Below are positions 11,455 to 22,711 of a stretch of 64,000 bases of DNA, piece by piece (the first letter of the stretch is position 1; each line of letters opens with the position of its first letter). The DNA lies in assembly GCA_022376925.1 (NCBI GenBank), contig JAIOJX010000032.1, positions 105,503,794 through 105,567,793 of the forward strand, given 5' to 3'. The notes below the pieces were generated by a model. That model searched no databases. It saw nothing but the letters and a program-made list of their open reading frames with translations, and was not told where the DNA came from. Origin of the DNA: Tragulus kanchil (Eukaryota > Chordata > Mammalia > Artiodactyla > Tragulidae). The translations under genes were made by a program, and so were the position numbers.

Positions 11455-12990
11455 ACTTTTTTTTTAAATTTGAGATGACTGTATGATTTTTATTCGTTAG
11501 TTTGTTGATGTGGTATATCACACTGATTGATTTGTGGATACTGAAAAATCCTTGTGTCCCTGGGATGAATCCCACTTGATCATGGTGCATGATCTTTTTA
11601 ATGCATTTCTGGATCCTATTTGCTAGTATTTTGTTGGGGATTTTGCATCTATGTTCATCAGTGATGTTGGTCTGTAATTGTGTCTGTGTAGGCTCTTTTT
11701 CTGGCTTTGGTATCAGGGTGATGGTGGCCTCATAGAATCAGTTTATGTTTTCCTTCCTCTGCAGTTTTTTGGAACAGTTTTAGAAGGATAAGTGCTCAGT
11801 TCAGTTCAGTTGCTCGGCTGTGTCTGACTCTTTACAACTCCATGGGCTGTAGCATGCCAGGCTTCCTTCAACACCTCCCGGAGCTTGCTCAGACTCATGT
11901 CAATTGAGGGCAAGTGTTAGCTCTTCTCTAAATGTTCGATAGAATTCACTTGAGAAGCCATCAGGTCCTGGACTTCTGTTTGTTGGAAGTTTTTTAAACA
12001 CAGTTTCAATTTCAGTGCTTGTAATTGTTCTCTTCATATTTTCTATTTCTTCCTGGTTCAGTCTTGGGAGACTGTAGTCTTCTAAGAACTTGTCCATTTC
12101 TTCCAGGTTGTCTGTTTGATTTGCTTACAATTGCTCATAGTAGTCTCTTACAATTCTTTGTATTTCTGTGAAGTCAATTGTAATTTCTTGGGCTTCCCAG
12201 GTGGTCCAGTGGGTAAGGACACTGCCTTGCAGGGCAAGGGGCACCGGTTCGATCCCTGGCCTGGGAAGATCCCACGTGCCATGGAGCGGCTGGACCGATG
12301 TGTCCAATCACCGAGCCAGAGCTCTGGAGCGCATGCGCCCAGAGCCGGCGCTCTGCGGCAACAGAGGCCACCGTGATGGGAGGCCCACACGGGCCAAAGA
12401 ACAAAGATGGATGAAAATGGACAAATGAAAGACCAGTAGAAGTGGCCCACCTGTCCCCCTCCCTCCCCACCCCACCCCCCACCAAAAAAAAAAAAAAATT
12501 GTAACTTCTTTCTCATTTCTAATTTTATTGATTTGAGTCTTTTCCCTTTTTTTTCTTGATGAGTCTGGCTAAAGGTTTATCAATTTTGTTTATCTTTTCA
12601 AAGAACCAGCTTTTAGTTTCAGTGATTTTTGCAATGGTTTTCTTTGTCTCTATTTCACTTATTTCTGCTCTGATCTTTACGATTTCTTTCCTTCTATTAA
12701 CATTAAGTTTAACGTGTTCTTCTTTCTCTAGTTGTTTTATGTTTAAGCTTAGGTGGTTTATTTGAGATTTTTTTTGGTTTCTTGGGACAAGATTGTATTG
12801 CTATAAATGTCTCTCTTAGAACAGCTTTTGCTACATCTCATAGGTTTGAGGACCTTTGTGCTTTTGTTTTCACTTTTCTCTAGGTAATTTTTTTATTTCC
12901 TCTTTGATTTCTTCAGTGATCTATTGATTGTTTGGTAGCATATTGTTTAGGTGCCACAAGTTTGTGTTTTTTATAGTTTTTTTTTCATGT
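11455..12990 (-). mobile_element. L1 ORF2 relic (antisense) with two SINE insertions
   Basis: Antisense L1 ORF2 is recognisable. The 65-codon frame at 12097-11900 encodes the conserved reverse-transcriptase motif SPGPDGFSSEFYRTF, and the 11545-11790 segment continues the same ORF. The frame is broken elsewhere. A Bov-A type fragment interrupts at about 11795-11903 and a variant tRNA-derived SINE at 12190-12496. The extreme left piece recurs at 10284-10369 through pair 4. Confidence 0.85.
12190..12496 (+). mobile_element. Variant tRNA-derived SINE, subfamily copy 1
   Basis: The GGGCTTCCCAGGTGGTCCAG head and GGTTCGATCCCTGGCC B box are followed by an unusual GC-rich body (CGATGTGTCCAATCACCGAG, GGAGCGCATGCGCCCAGAGC). 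A GGGCCAAAGAACAAAGATGG segment, a C-rich run and poly-A follow. Target-site duplications at 12176-12189 and 12497-12510 agree at 13 of 14 positions. The body differs from the ordinary CHR copies elsewhere in the window. Confidence 0.85.
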
Positions 12991-13167
12991 AGTTTATTAA
13001 AACATAATAGACTCTTAAATCAGTCTTTAACAAGATTTGTTAGATCTGTATGAGAAAAGTAAAAGTACACAATTCTTAGAAATTTACATGGAAGAGTAAT
13101 TTTATTGAAGAAGGCATCTATTTTTAAAATGAGACGGACAAATAATAAAGAAAAAGATTGGTACATT

Positions 13168-13674
13168 ATCCCGACCTGCGGGCTTCATCAGTGCAGACCT
13201 AGGATTTGTCAACGCAGGCCCTAAAGTGGGGGAGTGGGAATTGAGAGGACAAGAGACACGCGCAATGGAGACAAGACAGGAGCCTGATCAAGTCTCTTTT
13301 ATTGTGGAAACAAGGGGGTATTTATACTATACAGAAACAGGAAAGAGCTACTCATAAGCCAATCATGTAAAAGGTCAGATGCACATGTGCTTCCAACCCC
13401 ATAGGAATGCAAGGGAAGCATGCACTGATCACGAGCACGGAAACTAGGAACAACCTATCAGAGCAATATGCACACAGCTTAAACCACACCTCCCTACATC
13501 CATCAGGCGCCATCTTTGTGAAAACATGACGAGGCTCCTAAACTGGAGGCTGCAAAGTGCGGCCAGGGCTCATGCGTGAGAGGCTCCGCTAGGTGCCATC
13601 TTAAGTGGCGCATTGCAGCATTCACGTATAGGAGGCTATAGGATGTGGCCAGGCCACCCCGCGGTCCCGGACAA
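13168..13674 (-). mobile_element. Solo LTR of an endogenous retrovirus
   Basis: Read on the minus strand, the block begins near TGTCCGGGACCGCGG. It has a GTATAAATA TATA box (complement near 13319-13327) and an AATAAAAG polyadenylation signal (complement near 13298-13304), which is U3-R-U5 architecture. TACATT at 13162-13167 and 13675-13680 is a plausible 6-bp target-site duplication, as expected for a class II-like provirus reduced to a solo LTR. No gag, pol or env is present. The U3 end (13506-13674) recurs at 14678-14846 because duplication pair 5 starts inside it. Confidence 0.78.
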
Positions 13675-15826
13675 TACATTCAATTACATTGATAGCTATA
13701 ACTTCTGTTTATCTAAAGATGTCATAGATAAGTCATAAATATGGAAATACATAGAAATAATGAGTCAATATCCAGACTATAAAAAAAGATCTATAAATCG
13801 ATAAGAAACAATAAACAACCCAATTAAAAATGGGCAAAAGAACAGGAATTTCACTGAAAAAGGGGCACAGATGGTTCACATGTGCATTAAAATATGCTAA
13901 ATTTCAGTAATAAGGATGCCAATATGCACCATAGTGTAATACTATTTCACACCTCCCAGAGTGGCAAGAGTTAAAAATTAATCAATACCAAATGTTGGTG
14001 TGCATGTGGAGTGAAGGAATTTTCATAGACTGAATGAACGTATCAACTAGTAAAAGTAATTTGGAAACAGGTGGCATTACCTAGTAAAGTTGAACAGCTG
14101 CATAACCTATGCCCTAGTAATTCCATGACTATGCGTGTAACCTAGGGAAAGTCTTGCCCACCTGCAGTTGTAGTTACAAAGGCATTGTTCATAATAGGTG
14201 ACTTAGGAAAAACACAAATGTCCATCTACAATATATATAAAAATATTCCATTCATACCATGGAATATTACATAACAGAAAAAATAAATTACAGCTACACC
14301 CAGTGACAATGAACCCATATAGCATGATGCTAAGTGAAAAAAATTTAATGGCATACATCTATACAAATTCAAAACTAAATAATAAATTCAAACCTATGAA
14401 TTACAGGCAGATTCTTTACCATCTGAGCCACTAGGGGAATTCATAAAGAAAAGCAGTGGAATGATAAAACACCAAGTTTGGAGAGTGGTCACTTTGGGAA
14501 GAAAAGAAAAGGAAAACTCTTTTAAATAGTTGACATGAGAGATAATTAGGATTTATGTTCTTAATTATGGCATCATTAGATTTTACTGATCATAGCTTGA
14601 GAGGCAAACACAACAGTCAGAACAAACTTACCCCTTCTTAAGAATTTGGATTTCCAGGGGTCGCACACATTAAAAAAGGCGCCATCTTTGTGAAAACATG
14701 ACGAGGCTCCTAAACTGGAGGCTGCAAAGTGCGGCCAGGGCTCATGCGTGAGAGGCTCCGCTAGGTGCCATCTTAAGTGGCGCATTGCAGCATTCACGTA
14801 TAGGAGGCTATAGGATGTGGCCAGGCCACCCCGCGGTCCCGGACAATACATTCAATTACATTGATAGCTATAACTTCTGTTTATCTAAAGATGTCATAGA
14901 TAAGTCATAAATATGGAAATACATAGAAATAATGAGTCAATATCCAGACTATAAAAAAAGATCTATAAATCGATAAGAAACAATAAACAACCCAATTAAA
15001 AATGGGCAAAAGAACAGGAATTTCACTGAAAAAGGGGCACAGATGGTTCACATGTGCATTAAAATATGCTAAATTTCAGTAATAAGGATGCCAATATGCA
15101 CCATAGTGTAATACTATTTCACACCTCCCAGAGTGGCAAGAGTTAAAAATTAATCAATACCAAATGTTGGTGTGCATGTGGAGTGAAGGAATTTTCATAG
15201 ACTGAATGAACGTATCAACTAGTAAAAGTAATTTGGAAACAGGTGGCATTACCTAGTAAAGTTGAACAGCTGCATAACCTATGCCCTAGTAATTCCATGA
15301 CTATGCGTGTAACCTAGGGAAAGTCTTGCCCACCTGCAGTTGTAGTTACAAAGGCATTGTTCATAATAGGTGACTTAGGAAAAACACAAATGTCCATCTA
15401 CAATATATAAGTAAAAAATATTCCATTCATACCATGGAATATTACATAACAGAAAAAATAAATTACAGCTACACCCAGTGACAATGAACCCATATAGCAT
15501 GATGCTAAGTGAAAAAAATTTAATGGCATACATCTATACAAATTCAAAACTAAATAATAAATTCAAACCTATGAATTACAGGCAGATTCTTTACCATCTG
15601 AGCCACTAGGGGAATTCATAAAGAAAAGCAGTGGAATGATAAAACACCAAGTTTGGAGAGTGGTCACTTTGGGAAGAAAAGAAAAGGAAAACTCTTTTAA
15701 ATAGTTGACATGAGAGATAATTAGGATTTATGTTCTTAATTATGGCATCATTAGATTTTACTGATCATAGCTTGAGAGGCAAACACAACAGTCAGAACAA
15801 ACTTACCCCTTCTTAAGAATTTGGAT
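13506..15826 (+). repeat. 1.1-kb direct duplication, pair 5 (13506-14656 and 14678-15826)
   Basis: The offset is 1172 bases. It cuts the LTR: copy 2 starts mid-LTR at GGCGCCATCTTTGTG. Near the end of copy 1 the sequence degrades (GGATTTCCAGGGGTCGC versus GGATGTTGCCAGGGGC). Small differences also occur at ATATATATAAAAATATT versus ATATATAAGTAAAAAATATT. Confidence 0.93.
13690..14445 (+). mobile_element. Old L1 3' region (sense) with a Bov-A scrap
   Basis: The order AATGGGCAAAAG, TTTCACACCTCCCAG, GTTGGTGTGCATGTGGAG and AAATGTCCATCTACAAT, then TACCATGGAATATTAC, follows the terminal L1 ORF2 coding region without an intact frame. ACAGGCAGATTCTTTACCATCTGAGCC at 14402-14435 is a terminal piece of antisense Bov-A. 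It is repeated in pair 5 copy 2. Confidence 0.7.
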
Positions 15827-16262
15827 GTTGCCAGGGGCTAAGTAGCTGAGCCAGCCTACTGACCCCAACAAGAGTCAACTCCAACCTTGACCTCTTGACT
15901 TAGTCTAATGACTAAAGAGTCTAATCACCATTGCTCATATTGTCTTCAATAGTGCCACATTCACCTCAATCAAAGCATTAAGGAGTCTTGGACTTAATGA
16001 GAAAAGATGAGGTTTAATTGTAACTCGATTAATCAAAAGTCACTTCTGACTTTGGGCAAGTCCCTTTCCTTTGCTGGCATTTCTCCCTTCCTCTGTAAAA
16101 CATCGGTTGTTCTAGGTCAGAGCTACTTGAGTATGTATGTTTGAATATATACTCACTTTGTAGAAACAGAGAAGTTTCAGACTCCCCAGAGATTATGATG
16201 TGAACCTTCCAAGGAACATTCTTTCTCCCACAACATTTTGGGAATTTTCTTGGCCAGTGGGG
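15826..16262. other. Unique non-coding sequence
   Basis: No exon, ORF or recognised repeat could be supported here. Confidence 0.45.
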
Positions 16263-18490
16263 TTAGGTAGAAACAGCTCCACTAGCCAAGACATTTTTGT
16301 TGAGCTTTTCTCTATGGTTTATAGAGAAAAAGAAAAGGGAATTTGTGTTTATTTTTCAAAAATAAAATTATAGTATTAGGGACGATTTTTAAAGCCAAGC
16401 CTCCTTCAGAGGTTGTGACATTCTCCTCAAGGGTCTGTGCTGCACTCCTTCCCAGAGTGGAGACCACTTCCCAGAGTGGAGATCACTTGATCAGATGACC
16501 AGTTGGTGGTTGTGCCCAGTCTGGTCTGGATATCTGGGAAGGCCCAGGAGGTAAAACTTGTGAACTGATTCCCTGAGTGAATCATTCCTTCTCCCAGGCT
16601 CATCTCTGGCCTGGAGATTCTCAGTGATCACTGTGGATCCCCTCTTCGGCCAGGCTTTCCCTGAAGGAGGCCACTGGCCTTCTGTTCCATTTTCCCTCAT
16701 ACGATCAAACACGGAGCATGTGTACAAAGGGGATATCCAAGAACGACATGTGTGATGATGAGGAGAGATCTATTTATAGTGGACTTTCTGGACAGTCAGC
16801 TTCAAGCAGGATTTTCCTTAGTGTTGTCCAGATGAGATTTTTCAGTGGTCAACACCCTCCCTAGACCCAGGGTTGGGTGGGCAGTGTGAGAGAGGGTCTG
16901 GAAAAGATCATTGAGGGCTATAACCATTGCCTTCCTCCTCATTAGTTGAATCCCTTCTGCCATGTGCCCTCCAAGATGTTTCCTAGCTTTTGTTTGCTAT
17001 TCTCTGGGAACAAGGAATTTACTACCTTCAGATGTAGCCTATTCCATCCATAAACATATATGATTGTCAGGCTCCAAAATTGCCGAGGAACAATGAAATA
17101 AGGATGTGGTGAGAAGGAGGGGAAATTTCCAGAGCTTTTGAATAAATTGCTCTTTTAAGCTTAAACTTTCTGCATTGGGATCTCTATACCTTGTAACCAT
17201 TTATTGAGCAGTCACTACCTGCCAAGTTCTGTATTATTATTCATGTAAGATTCTATTGAAACATTCCCAAACTCTGAATTGTATATGCACGATTAATATC
17301 CTCATTTCACAGATGAGGAATTAGAGATTCAGAGATGAGGCAGTATGCCTAAGAATGGTTAGTCATATGGCTAGTTAGGTAGAAACAGCTCCACTAGCAA
17401 AGACATTTTTGTTGAGCTTTTCTCTATGGTTTATAGAGAAAAAGAAAAGGGAATTTGTGTTTATTTTTCAAAAATAAAATTATAGTATTAGGGACGATTT
17501 TTAAAGCCAAGCCTCCTTCAGAGGTTGTGACATTCTCCTCAAGGGTCTGTGCTGCACTCCTTCCCAGAGTGGAGACCACTTCCCAGAGTGGAGATCACTT
17601 GATCAGATGACCAGTTGGTGGTTGTGCCCAGTCTGGTCTGGATATCTGGGAAGGCCCAGGAGGTAAAACTTGTGAACTGATTCCCTGAGTGAATCATTCC
17701 TTCTCCCAGGCTCATCTCTGGCCTGGAGATTCTCAGTGATCACTGTGGATCCCCTCTTCGGCCAGGCTTTCCCTGAAGGAGGCCACTGGCCTTCTGTTCC
17801 ATTTTCCCTCATACGATCAAACACGGAGCATGTGTACAAAGGGGATATCCAAGAACGACATGTGTGATGATGAGGAGAGATCTATTTATAGTGGACTTTC
17901 TGGACAGTCAGCTTCAAGCAGGATTTTCCTTAGTGTTGTCCAGATGAGATTTTTCAGTGGTCAACACCCTCCCTAGACCCAGGGTTGGGTGGGCAGTGTG
18001 AGAGAGGGTCTGGAAAAGATCATTGAGGGCTATAACCATTGCCTTCCTCCTCATTAGTTGAATCCCTTCTGCCATGTGCCCTCCAAGATGTTTCCTAGCT
18101 TTTGTTTGCTATTCTCTGGGAACAAGGAATTTACTACCTTCAGATGTAGCCTATTCCATCCATAAACATATATGATTGTCAGGTTCCAAAATTGCCGAGG
18201 AACAATGAAATAAGGATGTGGTGAGAAGGAGGGAAGTTTCCAGAGCTTTTGAATAAATTGCTCTTTTAAGCTTAAACTTTCTGCATTGGGATCTCTATAC
18301 CTTGTAACCATTTATTGAGCAGTCACTACCTGCCAAGTTCTGTATTATTATTCATGTAAGATTCTATTGAAACATTCCCAAACTCTGAATTGTATATGCA
18401 CGATTAATATCCTCATTTCACAGATGAGGAATTAGAGATTCAGAGCAATGAGGCAGTATGCCTAAGAATGGTTAGTCATATGGCTAGTTA
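16262..18490 (+). repeat. 1.1-kb direct duplication, pair 6 (16262-17378 and 17374-18490)
   Basis: The offset is 1112 bases. The copies abut, sharing GTTAG at the joint. Differences: ACTAGCCAAG versus ACTAGCAAAG, GGCTCC versus GGTTCC near 18182, and CAGAGATGAGG versus CAGAGCAATGAGG. The segment 17097-17378 occurs a third time at 19312-19595 because pair 7 overlaps this one. Confidence 0.93.
17200..17378 (-). repeat. MIR SINE relic
   Basis: TTATTGAGCAGTCACTACCTGCCAAG, TTTCACAGATGAGGAATTAGAGA and a diverged AGTCATATGGCTAGTT are the MIR landmarks. Further copies lie at 18312-18490 and 19417-19595 through the duplications. Confidence 0.7.
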
Positions 18491-20385
18491 AAGGTGGGAC
18501 TGAGTTTACATTCAGGTCTGTCTGACACCAAAGCCATGCCCCCCCACCCCTGTGCTCGCCGGTCTCACAGCCTCACTGCAGCCTTATAAAGCCAGGAGGT
18601 ATCTTTGAGTTGAGACAGCTGAGGCTCAGGGAGTTCAAATGACTTCCCTAAGAACATTCCTCAGTATCGGAAGAAGAACCTAAATCTTAGCCCTTCCTCT
18701 GTCTTGTTCACCCTCTGACCAGAGCCTCTGTGTATTGGCCCACTCTCACCTTGTCTTTCATCAGAAACTAAGACTAAATCCATTCCTTGTTCAATGTCTT
18801 AACCTGATTCGCTAGCATCAATGGTCCCAACTACCTTAAATTAGTCTTTCCCCAGTCATTGACCACCGTGACTCTGAAGACAACTGTCCCCTCTCCCCTG
18901 TTCTGCCTCCCTCATTCACTCATCACTAACCTCAGCAACCTGCCAAAGGAAATGAGTGTCTGGCCACCAGAAGCAACAGGTATGGGACCTAGACACAGCT
19001 TGCATAGGAATCAGTGGGTGGGAGGAAGGCAGCAGGCTTGTTCCAGAAGAGAGCCCACATAGTTACTGCCATGCCACAGCAGAACAACTCTTTAGGGAGG
19101 ACTGAATAGTAGGGAGAAGAAGACTCCAGTTCTTTTCCTGACCTGACACCTGGTTTCCAGGTGGCCTTACCTAGGTTCCTTTCTCTCTTTGGGCCTCAGA
19201 AAATGTCCCAGAATCTCCAGTGATCCCTGTTGGAGTCAAGCTTGGTTGTTAAACATTGGTTCTAAGTTGGTGGTCTTTCTCCCCGTGTTGGAGGCCTGCG
19301 AGTCCAGGAAAGAAATAAGGATGTGGTGAGAAGGAGGAAGTTTCCAGAGCTTTTGAATAAATTGCTCTTTTAAGCTTAAACTTTCTGCATTGGGATCTCT
19401 ATACCTTGTAACCATTTATTGAGCAGTCACTACCTGCCAAGTTCTGTATTATTATTCATGTAAGATTCTATTGAAACATTCCCAAACTCTGAATTGTATA
19501 TGCACGATTAATATCCTCATTTCACAGATGAGGAATTAGAGATTCAGAGCAATGAGGCAGTATGCCTAAGAATGGTTAGTCATATGGCTAGTTAAAGGTG
19601 GGACTGAGTTTACATTCAGGTCTGTCTGACACCAAAGCCATGCCCCCCCACCCCTGTGCTCGCCGGTCTCACAGCCTCACTGCAGCCTTATAAAGCCAGG
19701 AGGTATCTTTGAGTTGAGACAGCTGAGGCTCAGGGAGTTCAAATGACTTCCCTAAGAACATTCCTCAGTATCGGAAGAAGAACCTAAATCTTAGCCCTTC
19801 CTCTGTCTTGTTCACCCTCTGACCAGAGCCTCTGTGTATTGGCCCACTCTCACCTTGTCTTTCATCAGAAACTAAGACTAAATCCATTCCTTGTTCAATG
19901 TCTTAACCTGATTCGCTAGCATCAATGGTCCCAACTACCTTAAATTAGTCTTTCCCCAGTCATTGACCACCGTGACTCTGAAGACAACTGTCCCCTCTCC
20001 CCTGTTCTGCCTCCCTCATTCACTCATCACTAACCTCAGCAACCTGCCAAAGGAAATGAGTGTCTGGCCACCAGAAGCAACAGGTATGCGGACCTAGACA
20101 CAGCTTGCATAGGAATCAGTGGGTGGGAGGAAGGCAGCAGGCTTGTTCCAGAAGAGAGCCCACATAGTTACTGCCATGCCACAGCAGAACAACTCTTTAG
20201 GGAGGACTGAATAGTAGGGAGAAGAAGACTCCAGTTCTTTTCCTGACCTGACACCTGGTTTCCAGGTGGCCTTACCTAGGTTCCTTTCTCTCTTTGGGCC
20301 TCAGAAAATGTCCCAGAATCTCCAGTGATCCCTGTTGGAGTCAAGCTTGGTTGTTAAACATTGGTTCTCTAAGTTGGTGGTCTTG
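18207..20385 (+). repeat. 1.1-kb direct duplication, pair 7 (18207-19278 and 19312-20385)
   Basis: The offset is 1105 bases and rises by 1-3 with indels. Differences are GTATGGGACC versus GTATGCGGACC and GGTTCTAAG versus GGTTCTCTAAG. The 33 junction bases 19279-19311 occur in neither copy. The left part is the third copy of the pair 6 tail. Confidence 0.93.
18560..19278. other. Mostly unique non-coding DNA with a MIR piece
   Basis: A MIR-like segment is seen near 18575-18680 (GAGACAGCTGAGGCTCAGGGAG). The rest shows no exon or coding frame. It recurs at 19665-20385. Confidence 0.45.
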
Positions 20386-22269
20386 GGAGCTCAATCAAGA
20401 AGCAGCGAGCTGAGACGTAAGAAATCACCTGGACCAGACCATGGCCTGCAGTCTGTTCTGAGTCCACTGTGGGTGGGACCCCAGGTGCCTGCTTCCATAA
20501 AGGGGAGAAGCAGTCATCAGAGAAGGAGGAGCAATGAGAAAAGTTGAGCTGCTGATTCTAAGTTCTGGAGCAGCCTTACAGGGGATTAGGGATTTTATAC
20601 AAGAAAACCAAGAGTTAAATGACTAAGAGGATGTACTACTTTGCTGTGTCTGTTCAGTCCACCTTTCTAGCTCCTACCACATACATCTACCCCATTACCA
20701 TGAAAGCAGAAAATTTAAACTAAGTGATCCTGCCCCCTGGCCCTACTAACCACAGATGATTGGTCCAATCAGAACACTTCCTGGAAACTTTGGACTTTTA
20801 AAGGGAGCTACTGGAAGCCATGTTTCCTCCACTTGGACCACAGTAGTAGTGGAAATGTTCCATTTTCTCCTTTAGAGAAAGAATAATGCTGCACAGATGT
20901 CACCACCAATGTGTAAGCTCTATGAGAGCAGAGGTTGTTGACTGTTTCTGCTTATTGCTCTATCCTTAGAGTATGCATGGCACATAGCAATAATGATAAT
21001 AATAGGAAGGTGTATATAGTGCTTATTATGATCAGACGACTATCCTATCTTCTTCACACTTGTGATTCGTTCAATCCACATAACAATCTTATAACATAGA
21101 GCATTATTATGCCCATATATCATATGGGAAAATTGGGTCTGCCTCCCTCATTCACTCATCACTAACCTCAGCAACCTGCCAAAGGAAATGAGTGTCTGGC
21201 CACCAGAAGCAACAGGTATGCGGACCTAGACACAGCTTGCATAGGAATCAGTGGGTGGGAGGAAGGCAGCAGGCTTGTTCCAGAAGAGAGCCCACATAGT
21301 TACTGCCATGCCACAGCAGAACAACTCTTTAGGGAGGACTGAATAGTAGGGAGAAGAAGACTCCAGTTCTTTTCCTGACCTGACACCTGGTTTCCAGGTG
21401 GCCTTACCTAGGTTCCTTTCTCTCTTTGGGCCTCAGAAAATGTCCCAGAATCTCCAGTGATCCCTGTTGGAGTCAAGCTTGGTTGTTAAACATTGGTTCT
21501 CTAAGTTGGTGGTCTTGGGAGCTCAATCAAGAAGCAGCGAGCTGAGACGTAAGAAATCACCTGGACCAGACCATGGCCTGCAGTCTGTTCTGAGTCCACT
21601 GTGGGTGGGACCCCAGGTGCCTGCTTCCATAAAGGGGAGAAGCAGTCATCAGAGAAGGAGGAGCAATGAGAAAAGTTGAGCTGCTGATTCTAAGTTCTGG
21701 AGCAGCCTTACAGGGGATTAGGGATTTTATACAAGAAAACCAAGAGTTAAATGACTAAGAGGATGTACTACTTTGCTGTGTCTGTTCAGTCCACCTTTCT
21801 AGCTCCTACCACATACATCTACCCCATTACCATGAAAGCAGAAAATTTAAACTAAGTGATCCTGCCCCCTGGCCCTACTAACCACAGATGATTGGTCCAA
21901 TCAGAACACTTCCTGGAAACTTTGGACTTTTAAAGGGAGCTACTGGAAGCCATGTTTCCTCCACTTGGACCACAGTAGTAGTGGAAATGTTCCATTTTCT
22001 CCTTTAGAGAAAGAATAATGCTGCACAGATGTCACCACCAATGTGTAAGCTCTATGAGAGCAGAGGTTGTTGACTGTTTCTGCTTATTGCTCTATCCTTA
22101 GAGTATGCATGGCACATAGCAATAATGATAATAATAGGAAGGTGTATATAGTGCTTATTATGATCAGACGACTATCCTATCTTCTTCACACTTGTGATTC
22201 GTTCAATCCACATAACAATCTTATAACATAGAGCATTATTATGCCCATATATCATATGGGAAAATTGGG
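20006..22269 (+). repeat. 1.1-kb direct duplication, pair 8 (20006-21137 and 21138-22269)
   Basis: The offset is 1132 bases and the copies are exactly abutting at 21137/21138. The core appears identical. It overlaps pair 7 on the left and pair 9 on the right, so its outer parts occur three times in the window. Confidence 0.95.
20385..20960. other. Unique non-coding sequence
   Basis: The 70-codon frame at 20335-20547 has no splice sites or family resemblance and is treated as chance. The sequence recurs at 21517-22092. Confidence 0.45.
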
Positions 22270-22355
22270 ACACAGGGCAACTTGCCTGAAGTCACACAGA
22301 TCATTGGTCTAGGAACCGAGGTTCAAACCCAAGTCATCTGATTCCAGAGTCAGTG
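22100..22355 (-). repeat. MIR SINE relic
   Basis: Landmarks are GTGCTTATTATGATCAGACG, ATCATATGGGAAAATTGGGACACAGG, AACTTGCCTGAAGTCACACAG and CGAGGTTCAAACCCAAGTC. Parallel copies are at about 20970-21137 (partial) and 23284-23539. Confidence 0.75.
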
Positions 22356-22586
22356 CTCCTCATCAGCATCCTACACTGTCTCAGGAAACATGTGCTGAAT
22401 GAAGACTGAATGAATGGATCAGGCAGGCAGAAAGGAGAGCCGGTGAGAAAGAGAATTCTGTAACAATCAAGCATCTGGTTCCGTTTTTGCAATTCCTTTC
22501 TACTTTTGCCCTTGGGCTCTATGAAAACTTCGCCATTCAGTCTTATAAACAGGACTGGTTTCATGGGCATCAGAAGGGCCCATGCA

Positions 22587-22711
22587 CCTGGAGGGGTGGC
22601 ATGGGGGGAATATACATATGACTGATCTGGGATTGTACATATCTGTAAATAACAAAACTCCACAAAAGTAAAAAGTAAAATAAAAATTTTAAAAAAAGAA
22701 GAAGAAGAAGA
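22587..22711 (+). mobile_element. 5'-truncated LINE 3' end insertion
   Basis: A short block (GAGGGGTGGCATGGGG, ATATACATATGACT, ACATATCTGTAAATAACAAA) ends in an A-rich (GAA)n tail. Fifteen-base flanking repeats at 22572-22586 and 22712-22726 agree at 13 positions. The same 3' end sits at 44097-44322 with its own target-site duplication. The duplicate is at 23771-23895. Confidence 0.75.

Larger units (their letters stand above)
9254..11545 (+). repeat. 1.1-kb direct duplication, pair 4 (9254-10369 and 10429-11545)
   Basis: The offset is 1175 bases. Copies differ by extra A and T in homopolymers (AATAAAATC versus AATAAAAATC near 11209, and the following T run). The 59 bases at the junction (10370-10428) include a damaged version of 9199-9253 (the ACCATTGACACATGCTACAATCA segment), so the true overlap extends further left but with errors. 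Confidence 0.92.

Noticed and set aside
11900..12097. Possible functional reverse transcriptase
   Set aside because: It is only a 65-codon piece of L1 ORF2 in a heavily broken, SINE-interrupted relic.
12174..12516. Overlapping 86-122 codon ORFs in several frames
   Set aside because: They are GC-rich SINE body read in many frames. The same happens over the sister SINE copies at 25350 and 56150.
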